Of a stretch of DNA of 64,000 bases, positions 42,470 to 50,714 are shown one piece after another. Positions within the stretch are counted from its first letter, which is position 1. The number at the start of each line of letters is the position of its first letter. A program made the translations under genes and the position numbers. Under the pieces are notes generated by a model. The model did not search any database. It saw only the letters and a list, made by a program, of their open reading frames with translations, and was not told the DNA's origin. The DNA is from Pyrofollis japonicus (GTDB lineage: Archaea > Thermoproteota > Thermoprotei_A > Sulfolobales > Pyrodictiaceae): contig NZ_AP028634.1 of the NCBI RefSeq assembly GCF_033097485.1, positions 701,126 through 765,125 of the forward strand, written 5' to 3'.

Positions 42470-43753
42470 ATGGGTGAAACAGTCGTCTGCGGCAACCTGG
42501 TTGATGCTAGAGGCTTCCTGGGCGAGGGCTGCCTCCTGATAAGGAACGGATTCATCGCGGAGATAAGGGAGGATGCAGCCGCGACAACAAACACTATCGA
42601 TGTGCGTAGCCGCGGCGACGTCTTCGTCATGCCGGGCTTCATTGATCTGCATGTACACCTCCGTGGGCTCATGCTTAGCTACAAGGAGGACGAATATAGC
42701 GGCACTGCAGCCGCGGCCGCGGCTGGTGTAACCCTTGTAGGCGATATGCCTAACACTGTGCCGAGGCTGGACACTGTGGAGGCTCTTGCCGCGAAGCTGC
42801 AAAGCCTCGAAGAAGAGAGCCTCGTAGACTACGCTGTCTACGCGGGAGTGCCAAGCGACGCCGATGAAGCAGCGAGGCTCCTAGAGGCTGGGGCGATAGG
42901 CTTCAAGATATATCCTGGCGACTTGGAGAAGAGGGGCAGTGTTGTAGAGAAGCTTCTCAGAGGCAAAGGCCTCGTTGTTGTTCACCCCGAGCTCCCGGAG
43001 GCGGAGAAGCCTGTTGCGGACAGCGAGGATGCGAGGAGAGCCGCTAGGAATTGTTCATGGGAGACGGCCGCGGTTGAATACATTGCGGCGCTGGAACCCT
43101 CTGCGAAAATCCATGTAACACACGTATCGTGTCCCTCAACGCTCCTAGCCGCGAAGAGAGCGGGGTTCAGCACAGATACAACCCCCACGTACCTGTTCCT
43201 AGAGCCGGGAGAGGGCTGCCTCTATCGCGTTAATCCCCCGATTCGTGGATTCGCTGAAAGGCAGCTAATGCTGCAACTCCTCCTGGAGGGCGTCGTGGAC
43301 ACTGTTGCCAGCGACCATGCACCGCACAGCGAGAAGGAGAAGCTGGGGGACCCGCTTACCTGTCCCCCGGGGATTGCCTGGCTTGAGCAGTGGCCGCTCA
43401 TCCTCTACTGCCTCGTGGGGGCAGCGGGGATGCTTTCCCTTCCGGAGTTTCTCCGCCTAGTATCAGCTGGGCCCGCTAAGGTTCTCGGCTTGGGACACGT
43501 CTATGGGTTGCTTGAGCCCGGTTACCGGGGCAATGTTGTCGTCGCGGAGGCTTCGTGGAGTGAGGCAAGCAGCTACAATCGTTACTCGAAGGCGAGGCTG
43601 ACACCGTACGCCTGGAGGGCTAGGAGGTGTATGAGGATCCTCTACGCGTTTGCTGCGGGAGAAAAGATCTACGACGATGAAAAAGGGGTTACGGGTAGGC
43701 GCGGCAAAGTAGCTAATGCCGCCGCGTTTAGGCGTGCTCCTGTAGCACCTTGA
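42470..43753 (+). CDS. pyrC: Dihydroorotase
   Basis: This zinc amidohydrolase of about 427 residues cyclises carbamoyl aspartate. FIDLHVHLRG holds the first histidines, GFKIYPGDLEKRG the region where the usual carboxylated lysine lies, VTHVSCPSTLLAAKRAG a third histidine and VASDHAPHSEKEKLGDPL the catalytic aspartate. GTG at 42458 would add four residues but sits two bases from GGAGGC; ATG 42470 is preferred. The end overlaps the convergent dehydrogenase gene by 26 bases. It closes the pyr operon. Confidence 0.9.
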   Translation: MGETVVCGNLVDARGFLGEGCLLIRNGFIAEIREDAAATTNTIDVRSRGDVFVMPGFIDLHVHLRGLMLSYKEDEYSGTAAAAAAGVTLVGDMPNTVPRLDTVEALAAKLQSLEEESLVDYAVYAGVPSDADEAARLLEAGAIGFKIYPGDLEKRGSVVEKLLRGKGLVVVHPELPEAEKPVADSEDARRAARNCSWETAAVEYIAALEPSAKIHVTHVSCPSTLLAAKRAGFSTDTTPTYLFLEPGEGCLYRVNPPIRGFAERQLMLQLLLEGVVDTVASDHAPHSEKEKLGDPLTCPPGIAWLEQWPLILYCLVGAAGMLSLPEFLRLVSAGPAKVLGLGHVYGLLEPGYRGNVVVAEASWSEASSYNRYSKARLTPYAWRARRCMRILYAFAAGEKIYDDEKGVTGRRGKVANAAAFRRAPVAP

Positions 43754-44882
43754 CCGTGAAGGGTACTCCTACTTCTTCTGCAACCTTCTTTAGGTCGTTG
43801 AACACGTTGCGGTGAAGGGGTACTCCCTTCTTCTCCCTTGTTAGCTTCGTGTACCAGGCTTTCTCGCCTGGAATCCATATTCTGTCCGCCTGCGGGTGCT
43901 TCGGCAGGCTCTTTATCTCCTCGATCATTTTCTCTAAGCGGTCATAGTACTCCTCCATGGGCACCAGTGCACCTATGTTTATAGCCATGAAGAAGTGGCC
44001 TACGTTTGCTGGCTGCGGGTCAGTGGTGTTCCTGACGTGCACTGTCCATGCTGCCCCACTGACTATCGCTGAGAGCAGCTCAACTATCAACGCGAAGCCT
44101 GTCCCCTTGTGGCCTCCTGTCTCCTCAGTCAATCCTCCCAGGGGTAGCAGTGCTGCCTTGCCCTTCTTTATGGCATCAAGTATTGGAGCAGCGTCCCCTG
44201 TTAGCTCTCTCCCGTCCTCGAGGCTCACCGCCCAGCCGTGTGGAACCTTCTTCCCTGTCTTGGCGTAGATCTCTATCTTGCCTACCGGAACCGTGCTCGT
44301 AGCCGCATCGAAGAGGAAGGGTGGCGGATTCCTCCTGGGGGCGGCAATGGCTATTGGGTTTGTGCCGAGGTACTTGCTGAGAGTATTTATGTATGAGACC
44401 AGGGGCCTCGCATTGGTCATCGATACCCCGATCATATTGTGCTCTACCGCCATTAGCGCATAGTAGCCTGCTATGCCGTAGTGGTGGCTTCTCCGGACGA
44501 AGACCACGCCTACTCCGTGCTTCTTAGCCCTCTCTATTGCAAGGTTCATGGCATAGGTTCCGACTACCTGGCCTGGCCCGTTGTCGCCGTCTACGAGCAG
44601 TGCTGCACCAGCGTCGGCTACGATCCTTATATTGGGGTTAATGTTGACTGAGCCGACCTTTATGCCGCCAATGTAGCGCCTAATTCTCTGCACGCCGTGG
44701 CTCGAGATGCCCATTAGGTCTGCGGCGACTAGGTTATCGGCTATCTTGTCGGCGTATTCTTTGCGCAGACCGAGCTTCTGGAAAACGCTTGAAACGAACT
44801 CCTTCAACGAGACATGGTCAACGCGAACGTATTCCTCCGGGGGGTATAAGTGTTCCTTCTCATAGAGTTCTTGAGTAGACAA
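43728..44882 (-). CDS. Malate/lactate-type NAD(P)-dependent dehydrogenase (Ldh2 family)
   Basis: This protein of about 384 residues belongs to the non-Rossmann malate/L-lactate dehydrogenase family (MDH/YlbC/ComC). MGISSHGVQRIRRYIGGIKV holds the catalytic histidine, ALLVDGDNGPGQVVGTYAMN and VFVRRSHHYGIAGYYALMAV are family signatures, and GGHKGTGFALIVELLSAIVS is the C-terminal one. The frame is open from 44915, but a TATA-like CTTAAAAACTATTG (44931-44918) would start transcription near 44900, so the TTG at 44882 after GGTGGAG is preferred. Substrate among malate, lactate and sulfolactate cannot be decided. Confidence 0.83.
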   Translation of the reverse strand: MSTQELYEKEHLYPPEEYVRVDHVSLKEFVSSVFQKLGLRKEYADKIADNLVAADLMGISSHGVQRIRRYIGGIKVGSVNINPNIRIVADAGAALLVDGDNGPGQVVGTYAMNLAIERAKKHGVGVVFVRRSHHYGIAGYYALMAVEHNMIGVSMTNARPLVSYINTLSKYLGTNPIAIAAPRRNPPPFLFDAATSTVPVGKIEIYAKTGKKVPHGWAVSLEDGRELTGDAAPILDAIKKGKAALLPLGGLTEETGGHKGTGFALIVELLSAIVSGAAWTVHVRNTTDPQPANVGHFFMAINIGALVPMEEYYDRLEKMIEEIKSLPKHPQADRIWIPGEKAWYTKLTREKKGVPLHRNVFNDLKKVAEEVGVPFTVKVLQEHA

Positions 44883-45007
44883 GGCGTATTCTCCACCAGT
44901 AGTGGGGCCGAACAATAGTTTTTAAGCCTCGCTTTACAGGAATCAGCCACTGCCACCACGCGTTCAAGGAGAATCGCTTAGAGAGGTGCCTATATGGGAG
45001 AGAGGCT

Positions 45008-45799
45008 ATGACGGAGAAGCTGCTCGTGCTGAGAGCATGGGCTGATACCTCTACCAGTGGCTTCTACTCAGCGCTGCACCCGACGGGCTGTCCAACACTG
45101 ATACCTATTCCAGAGACAAAGCCCCTTAGGACGCAGAGGCCGCCCTGCTTCACGAACCCAGAGTGCGTGCTTAGCCCATGTACGGCCAGACGCCTAGCAG
45201 ACTACATGCCGAGGCGATACGTGCTCCACAATGACCCGCGGCTAGACCATGGCTTCTATACGGGCTACTACGCCCCGAGAGGGCGAATACCAAGGATGAT
45301 TGGCGGGGGCGATGTAGTGCTCTTTGCTGCTGGCCTCGCCAAGGAACAAGCGCTCGGAGAGAAGCAGTGGAGAAGTCTTGCCGTCCTCGCAGCCAAGGGG
45401 CTTGCCGGCATATACCTTGTCGGGGGGATACTTGTCGAACGCGTTATCAATGTCTCGGACCTCGGCTGGAGCAGGGCCTTGGCTACGTATCCTAGGCTGG
45501 CTTTCTCGCCGCATTACTGGAGAAGAGGAGACGCGCCTGTAGCGCTGACCGGTAAGGGGTTCTGGGTGCTGCCACCACTGCCGCTCAGCGGCGGGTCGCT
45601 CCGCGAGGCCTCGGCCGAGGCAAGGAAGCTCCTGGGAAGCAGTGTCGCCGAATCGTTTGCCCGTAGCCGGTTTAGGAGGACAAGACTCTTGTCCATGGGT
45701 TTTGCCCGGTTTGTTGAAACCCTTGAGTCCCTTGGATATAGGATTGCTAAGCCGCGTGGCTATCCGTGTACTACACGTTGCTTACAACGTCAGGGCTAA
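45008..45799 (+). CDS. Nmad3-like protein, putative nucleotide-modification associated
   Basis: The 263-residue protein begins TEKLLVLRAWADTSTSGFYS, then PTLIPIPETKP, LHNDPRLDHGFYTGYYAPRG, GGGDVVLFAAGLAKE and GIYLVGGILVERVINV. The order (N-terminal strand with an acid, PIPE, an H-x-DP-x-L motif, and a GD-x-x-LF strand) matches the Nmad3 domain, predicted to act in base modification of DNA. The fit is from memory. GGGAGAGAGG lies just before the ATG. It has no modification genes next to it, which is unlike phage loci. Cysteines (CFTNPECVLSPC) near residue 50 could bind a metal. Confidence 0.55.
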   Translation: MTEKLLVLRAWADTSTSGFYSALHPTGCPTLIPIPETKPLRTQRPPCFTNPECVLSPCTARRLADYMPRRYVLHNDPRLDHGFYTGYYAPRGRIPRMIGGGDVVLFAAGLAKEQALGEKQWRSLAVLAAKGLAGIYLVGGILVERVINVSDLGWSRALATYPRLAFSPHYWRRGDAPVALTGKGFWVLPPLPLSGGSLREASAEARKLLGSSVAESFARSRFRRTRLLSMGFARFVETLESLGYRIAKPRGYPCTTRCLQRQG

Positions 45800-45891
45800 A
45801 ACCAGGGCCAGCCTAGTTATGATTTAGTAAGTGATTGGGGACCGGAGGGGCTACAAGCCGCACCAAGACCCTTTGAGAGGGGTGAGAATAC

Positions 45892-46230
45892 TTGGCAGGC
45901 GATATGGTTAGGGCGTATCTACGCATCTATGGCAGGGTGCAAGGAGTGTTCTTCCGAGCCACTATGAAGGAGGTTGCCGACCAGCATGGCGTCAAGGGCT
46001 GGGTACGCAACATGCCCGACGGAAGCGTTGAAGCCGTGCTTGAGGGGCCTAGAGAGGCCGTGGAGAAGGTGATTGAGTGGGCCCACCACGGCCCACCGCT
46101 GGCGCGCGTACGGAAGGTGGTCATAGTCTGGGAGCCCTATAGGGGCGAGTTTGAAGAGTTCTATATACGCTACGACACGGAGCCGTACGTGCCCCGGGAG
46201 CTGAAGAGGGAGATCCACGAACTAGAGTAG
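45892..46230 (+). CDS. Acylphosphatase
   Basis: This 112-residue enzyme hydrolyses acyl phosphates. [20 protein letters not shown] holds the catalytic arginine in the phosphate cradle (GRVQGVFFR) and [20 protein letters not shown] the catalytic asparagine. TTG at 45892 follows GAGGGGTGAG by six bases; ATG at 45904 is the alternative. A C-terminal extension of about 15 residues is acidic and absent from the shortest members. Confidence 0.9.
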   Translation: MAGDMVRAYLRIYGRVQGVFFRATMKEVADQHGVKGWVRNMPDGSVEAVLEGPREAVEKVIEWAHHGPPLARVRKVVIVWEPYRGEFEEFYIRYDTEPYVPRELKREIHELE

Positions 46231-46261
46231 GGTCTGCATCAGCAACGCTACGAAAAGGTGC

Positions 46262-47296
46262 TTGTCTCGGCATCTTAGCTGCGTAGCGGTGTTCTTGGCC
46301 GTGCTCGCTGAGACGTGTCTCGGCAAGAGGTGCGAGCTAAGGGTATCCGGTATAGGTATTGGTTTTTGGCAGGCTGGGGGCAGGCTCTGGGGGAGGTACG
46401 GGCTAAGAGAAGCTGTTGAGGTAATTGGCGCTGCGCTTGAGCACGGCATAGTTCTCTTCGACACCGCCGAGATCTATGGTAACGGTAGGAGCGAGAAGCT
46501 GCTAGGAGAGGCACTTAGAAAGCTAAGAAGCCTCGGAGAAGCAGTAATTGTTACCAAGGTTGCAGGGTTCCGGGTGACGTGGAACGGGTTCCGGAAGGCC
46601 GTAGAGGGTTCAGTGCGCAGGCTTGGGCGCCGCCCCGATATCGTGCTCTATCATTGGCCTCCTCCCTGGCCCTTCACAGTGTGCAGGGTTGTGAAGCTGC
46701 TTGAGAAGCTCGTTGAGCACGGATTGACAAGCTATATCGGTGTCAGCAATTTCAACGCTGCTGACCTCGAGGAGGCCGCGCACTGCGCTAAGAGGCACGA
46801 GATACTAGTAGACCAGGTCCACTATAGCCTCGCGCACCGCGTCCCGGAGAAGAGGCTCATACCGCTGGCGCAAAGGCTAGGAGTAAGGATTATGGCGTGG
46901 GGGCCCCTGGCCAAGGGCGCTCTAGCAGGGAAGACAAAGCCGGACAATGCTGCAAGGATGCTTGACCCTGTCTTCCTCCGAGCTGCTCGCGACAAGAGGC
47001 TACAAGAAGCCTTAGAGACTATTGAAAGGAAGCACGGAGTCTCAAAGGCCGTGATTGCACTAGCGTGGCTTATCGCTAAGAAGGCTATCCCGGTCGTGGG
47101 TGCCCGGAGGAGAAAGCACGTAGAGGATGCAGCAAGGGCAGCAACGCTGAAGCTCAGAGAAGAAGATGTAAGAGTCCTCGACAAGGCATCTTCCCGCTAC
47201 CTCGGAAGAGCAGATTACAGCGAGCTACGCTTCAATAGAGCAATACCGCCCCCGCTGCAATGGTTCACCTATAAGCTGCTTCTGAGAGGAATATAA
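46262..47296 (+). CDS. Aldo/keto reductase
   Basis: This NADPH-dependent TIM-barrel enzyme of up to 344 residues has GIVLFDTAEIYGNGRSEKLL with the catalytic D and Y, a lysine in VTKVAGFRV, histidine in IVLYHWPPPW, YIGVSNFNAADL, VDQVHYSLAHRV and VVGARRRKHVEDAA. The first 20 residues (to about LAETCLG) look like a chance extension; the family start would be near KRCELRVSGIGIGFW. Candidate inner starts are GTG at 46289 and 46301, none with a clear ribosome site. Confidence 0.83.
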   Translation: MSRHLSCVAVFLAVLAETCLGKRCELRVSGIGIGFWQAGGRLWGRYGLREAVEVIGAALEHGIVLFDTAEIYGNGRSEKLLGEALRKLRSLGEAVIVTKVAGFRVTWNGFRKAVEGSVRRLGRRPDIVLYHWPPPWPFTVCRVVKLLEKLVEHGLTSYIGVSNFNAADLEEAAHCAKRHEILVDQVHYSLAHRVPEKRLIPLAQRLGVRIMAWGPLAKGALAGKTKPDNAARMLDPVFLRAARDKRLQEALETIERKHGVSKAVIALAWLIAKKAIPVVGARRRKHVEDAARAATLKLREEDVRVLDKASSRYLGRADYSELRFNRAIPPPLQWFTYKLLLRGI

Positions 47297-47352
47297 TAAT
47301 AAACAATACATGCAGCATAGAATAAAAAGATAAAGTAGTGTTTGTTAAAAAG

Positions 47353-48750
47353 CTAAGACTGGAAGGGGGTATAAAACATTACCTCGTAGGTCATGGGATC
47401 GTTGTCCTTAAACCACCAATAGTACCAGCCGAAATCTCGTCCGCTTCTATCATAGATAAAGAATAGCGGTGTTGTATATTGTGAATCGTGTCTACCAGCC
47501 TTATAGACATCAATATTTAGTGACCCGCATAAGCCTATTGCTTGCCACGCATTTGCACAGAAAGAAATGCTTGTCGAAACACCAATTTTCTCATCGGTTT
47601 CCCTTACTTTATCCCTATAATCGGCAAAGGGGTGTCCACGGCTCCCTTTGACGGGGCCAGTTGCATATGGCGGAGGGCTACTTGGCTGAACATAGTACCC
47701 AACCTGGTAAACACCGTCATAATCATTTATTTGTACCGGATAAACCAGGTATGATGGTCCTAAATAACATACTCCAGCAAAGCCATCACTGCTTCCCGGA
47801 ATGTATTCTTTTGCATACTCTACAAAGCCATATACATAGCCCTTCTCACCATCGCTGACGCTTCCAGGATTCGTACCTGGAGCGTCAACAACGTTTGAAG
47901 GTGTAAGCTTCTTCCCGGACTCAGTCCAGGATCCCCACTGACTACACTCGCATGTAAGCAGGTCGTACTCAACACAGTCGCTCATGTAACTTGATAGATA
48001 GACAGCGGATGGAGGGTTTAGCTCTAGCTTATACGTTACCTCGAGGCCAGGAATACTATTGAGCTTAGCAAGCCTCGTTGAGGCTACGCATACATCGCTA
48101 TTACCGAAATTGCATGAAACATAGTTTGGAGCGGAACCTAGGTTTAAAGTCCCATAGTCGCGCTTCTTTATGCTAACCGGTTTTGGCTTGACGGGTTTTG
48201 GCTGCGCTAATCCTGCATTTATCTCTACGCTCATTATTGGCTTCTTTATTCTAACTTCGTGGATATGGATACGGGTATATGCACCTACTAGCCTAGCTTT
48301 TCTATCGCTGATTTTCTTGTAGCACTTGACGCTTATAAGGTATTCTTGTGGTTCCCGATACAGTATTTTTAGTGCTCCGATATCTGGGTCTCTTTTATAG
48401 GCTACCGGTATGGCGTTTTCTATGAAGCTTTTCACGACTACGCTCTGCCCAGGCCTTGTCCTCTTCAAGGCGACTAGTTCGAGGCCGCCTTTCTTTACGG
48501 GATTAGAGGGTGTTGGAAACCTTGCCACGTAGACTGTACACCAGTCGGCGTTCACCTTGGGAACTTCTACGTGTAGGTTAATTATAGCGGACTCTTTTCC
48601 TTTGACATAGTTGTTGAACAAGATTTGTAGTTCGTCGGCTGCTCTGGATAGGTGGCTTGATGCAGAGATGAGGACAATGGCTGCGAAGGCGATAGCTATT
48701 AGTAGTTTAAAACGGCGTTCTCTAGGCAGAGTCACCCTTTCTCGCCACAT
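47353..48750 (-). CDS. Large secreted protein, unknown
   Basis: This 465-residue protein has a basic N-terminus and a hydrophobic signal segment (FKLLIAIAFAAIVLISASS). The rest is beta-rich, with at least ten cysteines that could form disulfides, a proline-lysine spacer (QPKPVKPKPVSIKKRD) at about residue 180, and an aromatic C-terminus (FGWYYWWFKDNDP). No membrane anchor follows. It could be a surface or extracellular structural protein; no family is recognised. A strong TATA (48770-48779) about 26 bases from the ATG implies a leaderless, probably well expressed, message. DNA is more AT-rich than neighbours. Confidence 0.7.
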   Translation of the reverse strand: MWRERVTLPRERRFKLLIAIAFAAIVLISASSHLSRAADELQILFNNYVKGKESAIINLHVEVPKVNADWCTVYVARFPTPSNPVKKGGLELVALKRTRPGQSVVVKSFIENAIPVAYKRDPDIGALKILYREPQEYLISVKCYKKISDRKARLVGAYTRIHIHEVRIKKPIMSVEINAGLAQPKPVKPKPVSIKKRDYGTLNLGSAPNYVSCNFGNSDVCVASTRLAKLNSIPGLEVTYKLELNPPSAVYLSSYMSDCVEYDLLTCECSQWGSWTESGKKLTPSNVVDAPGTNPGSVSDGEKGYVYGFVEYAKEYIPGSSDGFAGVCYLGPSYLVYPVQINDYDGVYQVGYYVQPSSPPPYATGPVKGSRGHPFADYRDKVRETDEKIGVSTSISFCANAWQAIGLCGSLNIDVYKAGRHDSQYTTPLFFIYDRSGRDFGWYYWWFKDNDPMTYEVMFYTPFQS

Positions 48751-48769
48751 TAATATGTAAATATAGTGC

Positions 48770-48779
48770 TATATATATC
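48770..48779 (-). promoter_or_regulatory. Strong TATA box of the secreted protein gene
   Basis: On the minus strand GATATATATA is centred about 26 bases before the ATG at 48750, which predicts transcription beginning at the start codon. Confidence 0.6.
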
Positions 48780-48885
48780 GCTATCAATATTTACATTTAA
48801 TTCTGCCACATCCTCGACTACTTACTCCTACAATCAGAAAGCCTAAAGCTAGTTGACAAGCGCTTTCCTATATGTTGGAACAGGC

Positions 48886-49719
48886 CTAGCTGGTAATCGG
48901 TCTCGAGAATAATTGTTCCAGGGCTTCTATTAGGCTTGGCTCGAAGCGTCTATGCTCGTAGAAGTGCTTATTGGGGTCAGCTGTGACTACGTAGAGCCAA
49001 TAAATAGTGAACAAGCCGAGTGTAATTAGCGAGGCTATTGCGTAGACGAGTGTGTTTCGAGGCTCAATAGTTATCTGGGGAGGCTCAAAATCTATTTGAC
49101 GGCTCCATAGGGTTTTCCGTACCTCGTAGAAGAATTGTCGCTCGTATTCCTCGTGTTTTGCGAAATCGCTTGTCAGGAAGTGGAGGATGTATATGAGGAC
49201 GAGTAGTTGGAGCCAGAATAGTATTGACCATCCAAGTATTCCCGAGAATAGGCTCACTACGAGGTACGTGGTTACCCAGAGCCCTGGGTTTCTTTCCCCG
49301 AGGATTTTCAGCCTTGTGAGAATTTCCTCCATTTTTGCAAGGTTGTTGGCTAAGCCTGCTGCCCTAAGACTGTCCTTAACGTGTTCCATTAGCTCAAGTG
49401 ATCTACTAAAGTGATCATCTCTGCGCCTGATAAGTATATATAGGAGTGATATGAAGAGAAGCGCGCCAAGTGTGATTAATGTGTATCCTGCTTTGATTCT
49501 GAGTTCTTCTTCGTGCGATAATTCTATGCTGTAGAGGGGCGTTATTGATGCCCTCTGTGCAAGGGATACCGCGACGCTGAACAGTATGAAGGATCCAGTA
49601 ATTTGTATGAGGAATGATAGGACGGGGAGCCAGCTGGGTATAATCTTGTCGGCTTGTTTCCCTTTTTCAACAATGCTTTTGACGGGCTCAACGTATATGG
49701 AGTAGTAGTCGTTGCTCAT
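48886..49719 (-). CDS. DUF4234-type membrane protein
   Basis: This 277-residue protein has four or five membrane helices. The C-terminal NTLVYAIASLITLGLFTIYW followed by LYVVTADPNKHFYEHRRFE matches DUF4234, in which a Y-W-x-Y motif follows the helix. The central part is a charged helical bundle (LELMEHVKDSLRAAGLANNL). Function is unknown. The next gene on the strand is the secreted protein, so the two may work at the cell surface. A TATA-like element (CTATATATGG on the minus strand, about 49777-49786) lies upstream. Confidence 0.68.
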   Translation of the reverse strand: MSNDYYSIYVEPVKSIVEKGKQADKIIPSWLPVLSFLIQITGSFILFSVAVSLAQRASITPLYSIELSHEEELRIKAGYTLITLGALLFISLLYILIRRRDDHFSRSLELMEHVKDSLRAAGLANNLAKMEEILTRLKILGERNPGLWVTTYLVVSLFSGILGWSILFWLQLLVLIYILHFLTSDFAKHEEYERQFFYEVRKTLWSRQIDFEPPQITIEPRNTLVYAIASLITLGLFTIYWLYVVTADPNKHFYEHRRFEPSLIEALEQLFSRPITS

Positions 49720-49792
49720 GGAGCATTACCCGGATTACGTTGTGGTTTACTGTCTAGATGTCTACCCTATATCCATATATAGTCCGGCTTTT

Positions 49793-50428
49793 CTATATAA
49801 GTCTTGCCTCGATATCTCTAAGCTTTATGGGACCCTCCCGGATCAGCTTAACCTTACCGTTCTCCAGCTCTACAACTGTTGATGGTATCCCTCCCGGAGC
49901 CGGGCCCGCATCAACAACTACATCTACCGCCCCATTGAGCTGACGTAGCGCTTCCTCGGCTGTACGTGGCGGCTCATGCCTGTGTAGATTAGCGCTCGTG
50001 CCTACAAGTGCTCCGCCAGCAAGCTCTATGAGGAGCAACGCTACTCGGTGATTCGGCATCCTTACTCCTATCTTCCCTGTCCCCGCGTGAAGGGCGCGCG
50101 GGACCCCTGGTTTTGCGGGCAAGACTATGGTTAGTGGGCCTGGCCAAAACTCCTCCATGAGTATACGTGCTTTCTCCGTAACCTTTACCAGGTTCTCAGC
50201 AGCCTCGGGGCCTGAGACGAGTACTGGTAGTGGTCGTGTAGGAGGCCGCTTCTTCGCCTCGTAGACCCGGAGGACGGCTTTCTCGTCGAAGGGGTTAGTC
50301 CCTAGGCCGTAAACAGTGTCTGTCGGATAGACAACCAGCATGCCTTTCCTCGCCGCCTCGGCTGCTCTAAGTAATCTATTCTTCTCGGGCTTCAGGGGAT
50401 CTACACGAATCACAATAGGTTTTACCAT
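49793..50428 (-). CDS. tsaC: Threonylcarbamoyl-AMP synthase (TsaC/Sua5 family)
   Basis: This protein of about 211 residues has the YrdC fold. MLVVYPTDTVYGLGTNPFDE with the following KKRPPTRPLPVLV forms the ATP/bicarbonate site, WPGPLTIVLPAKPGVPRAL and IGVRMPNHRVALLLIE follow, and LVGTSANLHRHEPPRTAEEA closes the pocket. It makes threonylcarbamoyl-AMP for t6A in tRNA. The extra C-terminal Sua5 domain is absent. The ATG at 50428 is preferred over GTG 50440 because GGTGG lies nine bases before it. Confidence 0.88.
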   Translation of the reverse strand: MVKPIVIRVDPLKPEKNRLLRAAEAARKGMLVVYPTDTVYGLGTNPFDEKAVLRVYEAKKRPPTRPLPVLVSGPEAAENLVKVTEKARILMEEFWPGPLTIVLPAKPGVPRALHAGTGKIGVRMPNHRVALLLIELAGGALVGTSANLHRHEPPRTAEEALRQLNGAVDVVVDAGPAPGGIPSTVVELENGKVKLIREGPIKLRDIEARLI

Positions 50429-50432
50429 GCTC

Positions 50433-50714
50433 TCAGCCACCTTGAAGTAATTCGGCGAGCCGGCGTAGGAGCTCTTCGTTGCTTGCCAGCGTTCTCACTA
50501 TGCATTTGAACTGCTTGGTCTCGCTGGGTATCTTCTTGCACTGCTTTATCTCTATGCAAGCCGTCTTGTTTTTGTCTTCGATTTCAGCGCTAACGCATAG
50601 GGTGCCGGCTTCCGGGTCGAAACTATAGTCTTTGATCGTTACTTCCTTCCCTATTACATCGCTGAGCAGGTAGCTGAGCTCAAAGGCAAGGTCTATGCTC
50701 ACCTTAGCCTGCAC
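50433..50714 (-). CDS. Small protein between LysO-like and TsaC genes, unknown
   Basis: The 93-residue protein begins MQAKVSIDLAFELSYLLSDV, then VTIKDYSFDPEAGTLCVSAE and ends EELLRRLAELLQGG. The helix-strand-strand-helix outline recalls the small KEOPS subunit Pcc1, which would suit a neighbour of tsaC, but key residues do not clearly match. It starts with GTG, overlaps the LysO-like gene by 11 bases and almost touches tsaC, so the three are co-transcribed. Confidence 0.55.
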   Translation of the reverse strand: MQAKVSIDLAFELSYLLSDVIGKEVTIKDYSFDPEAGTLCVSAEIEDKNKTACIEIKQCKKIPSETKQFKCIVRTLASNEELLRRLAELLQGG

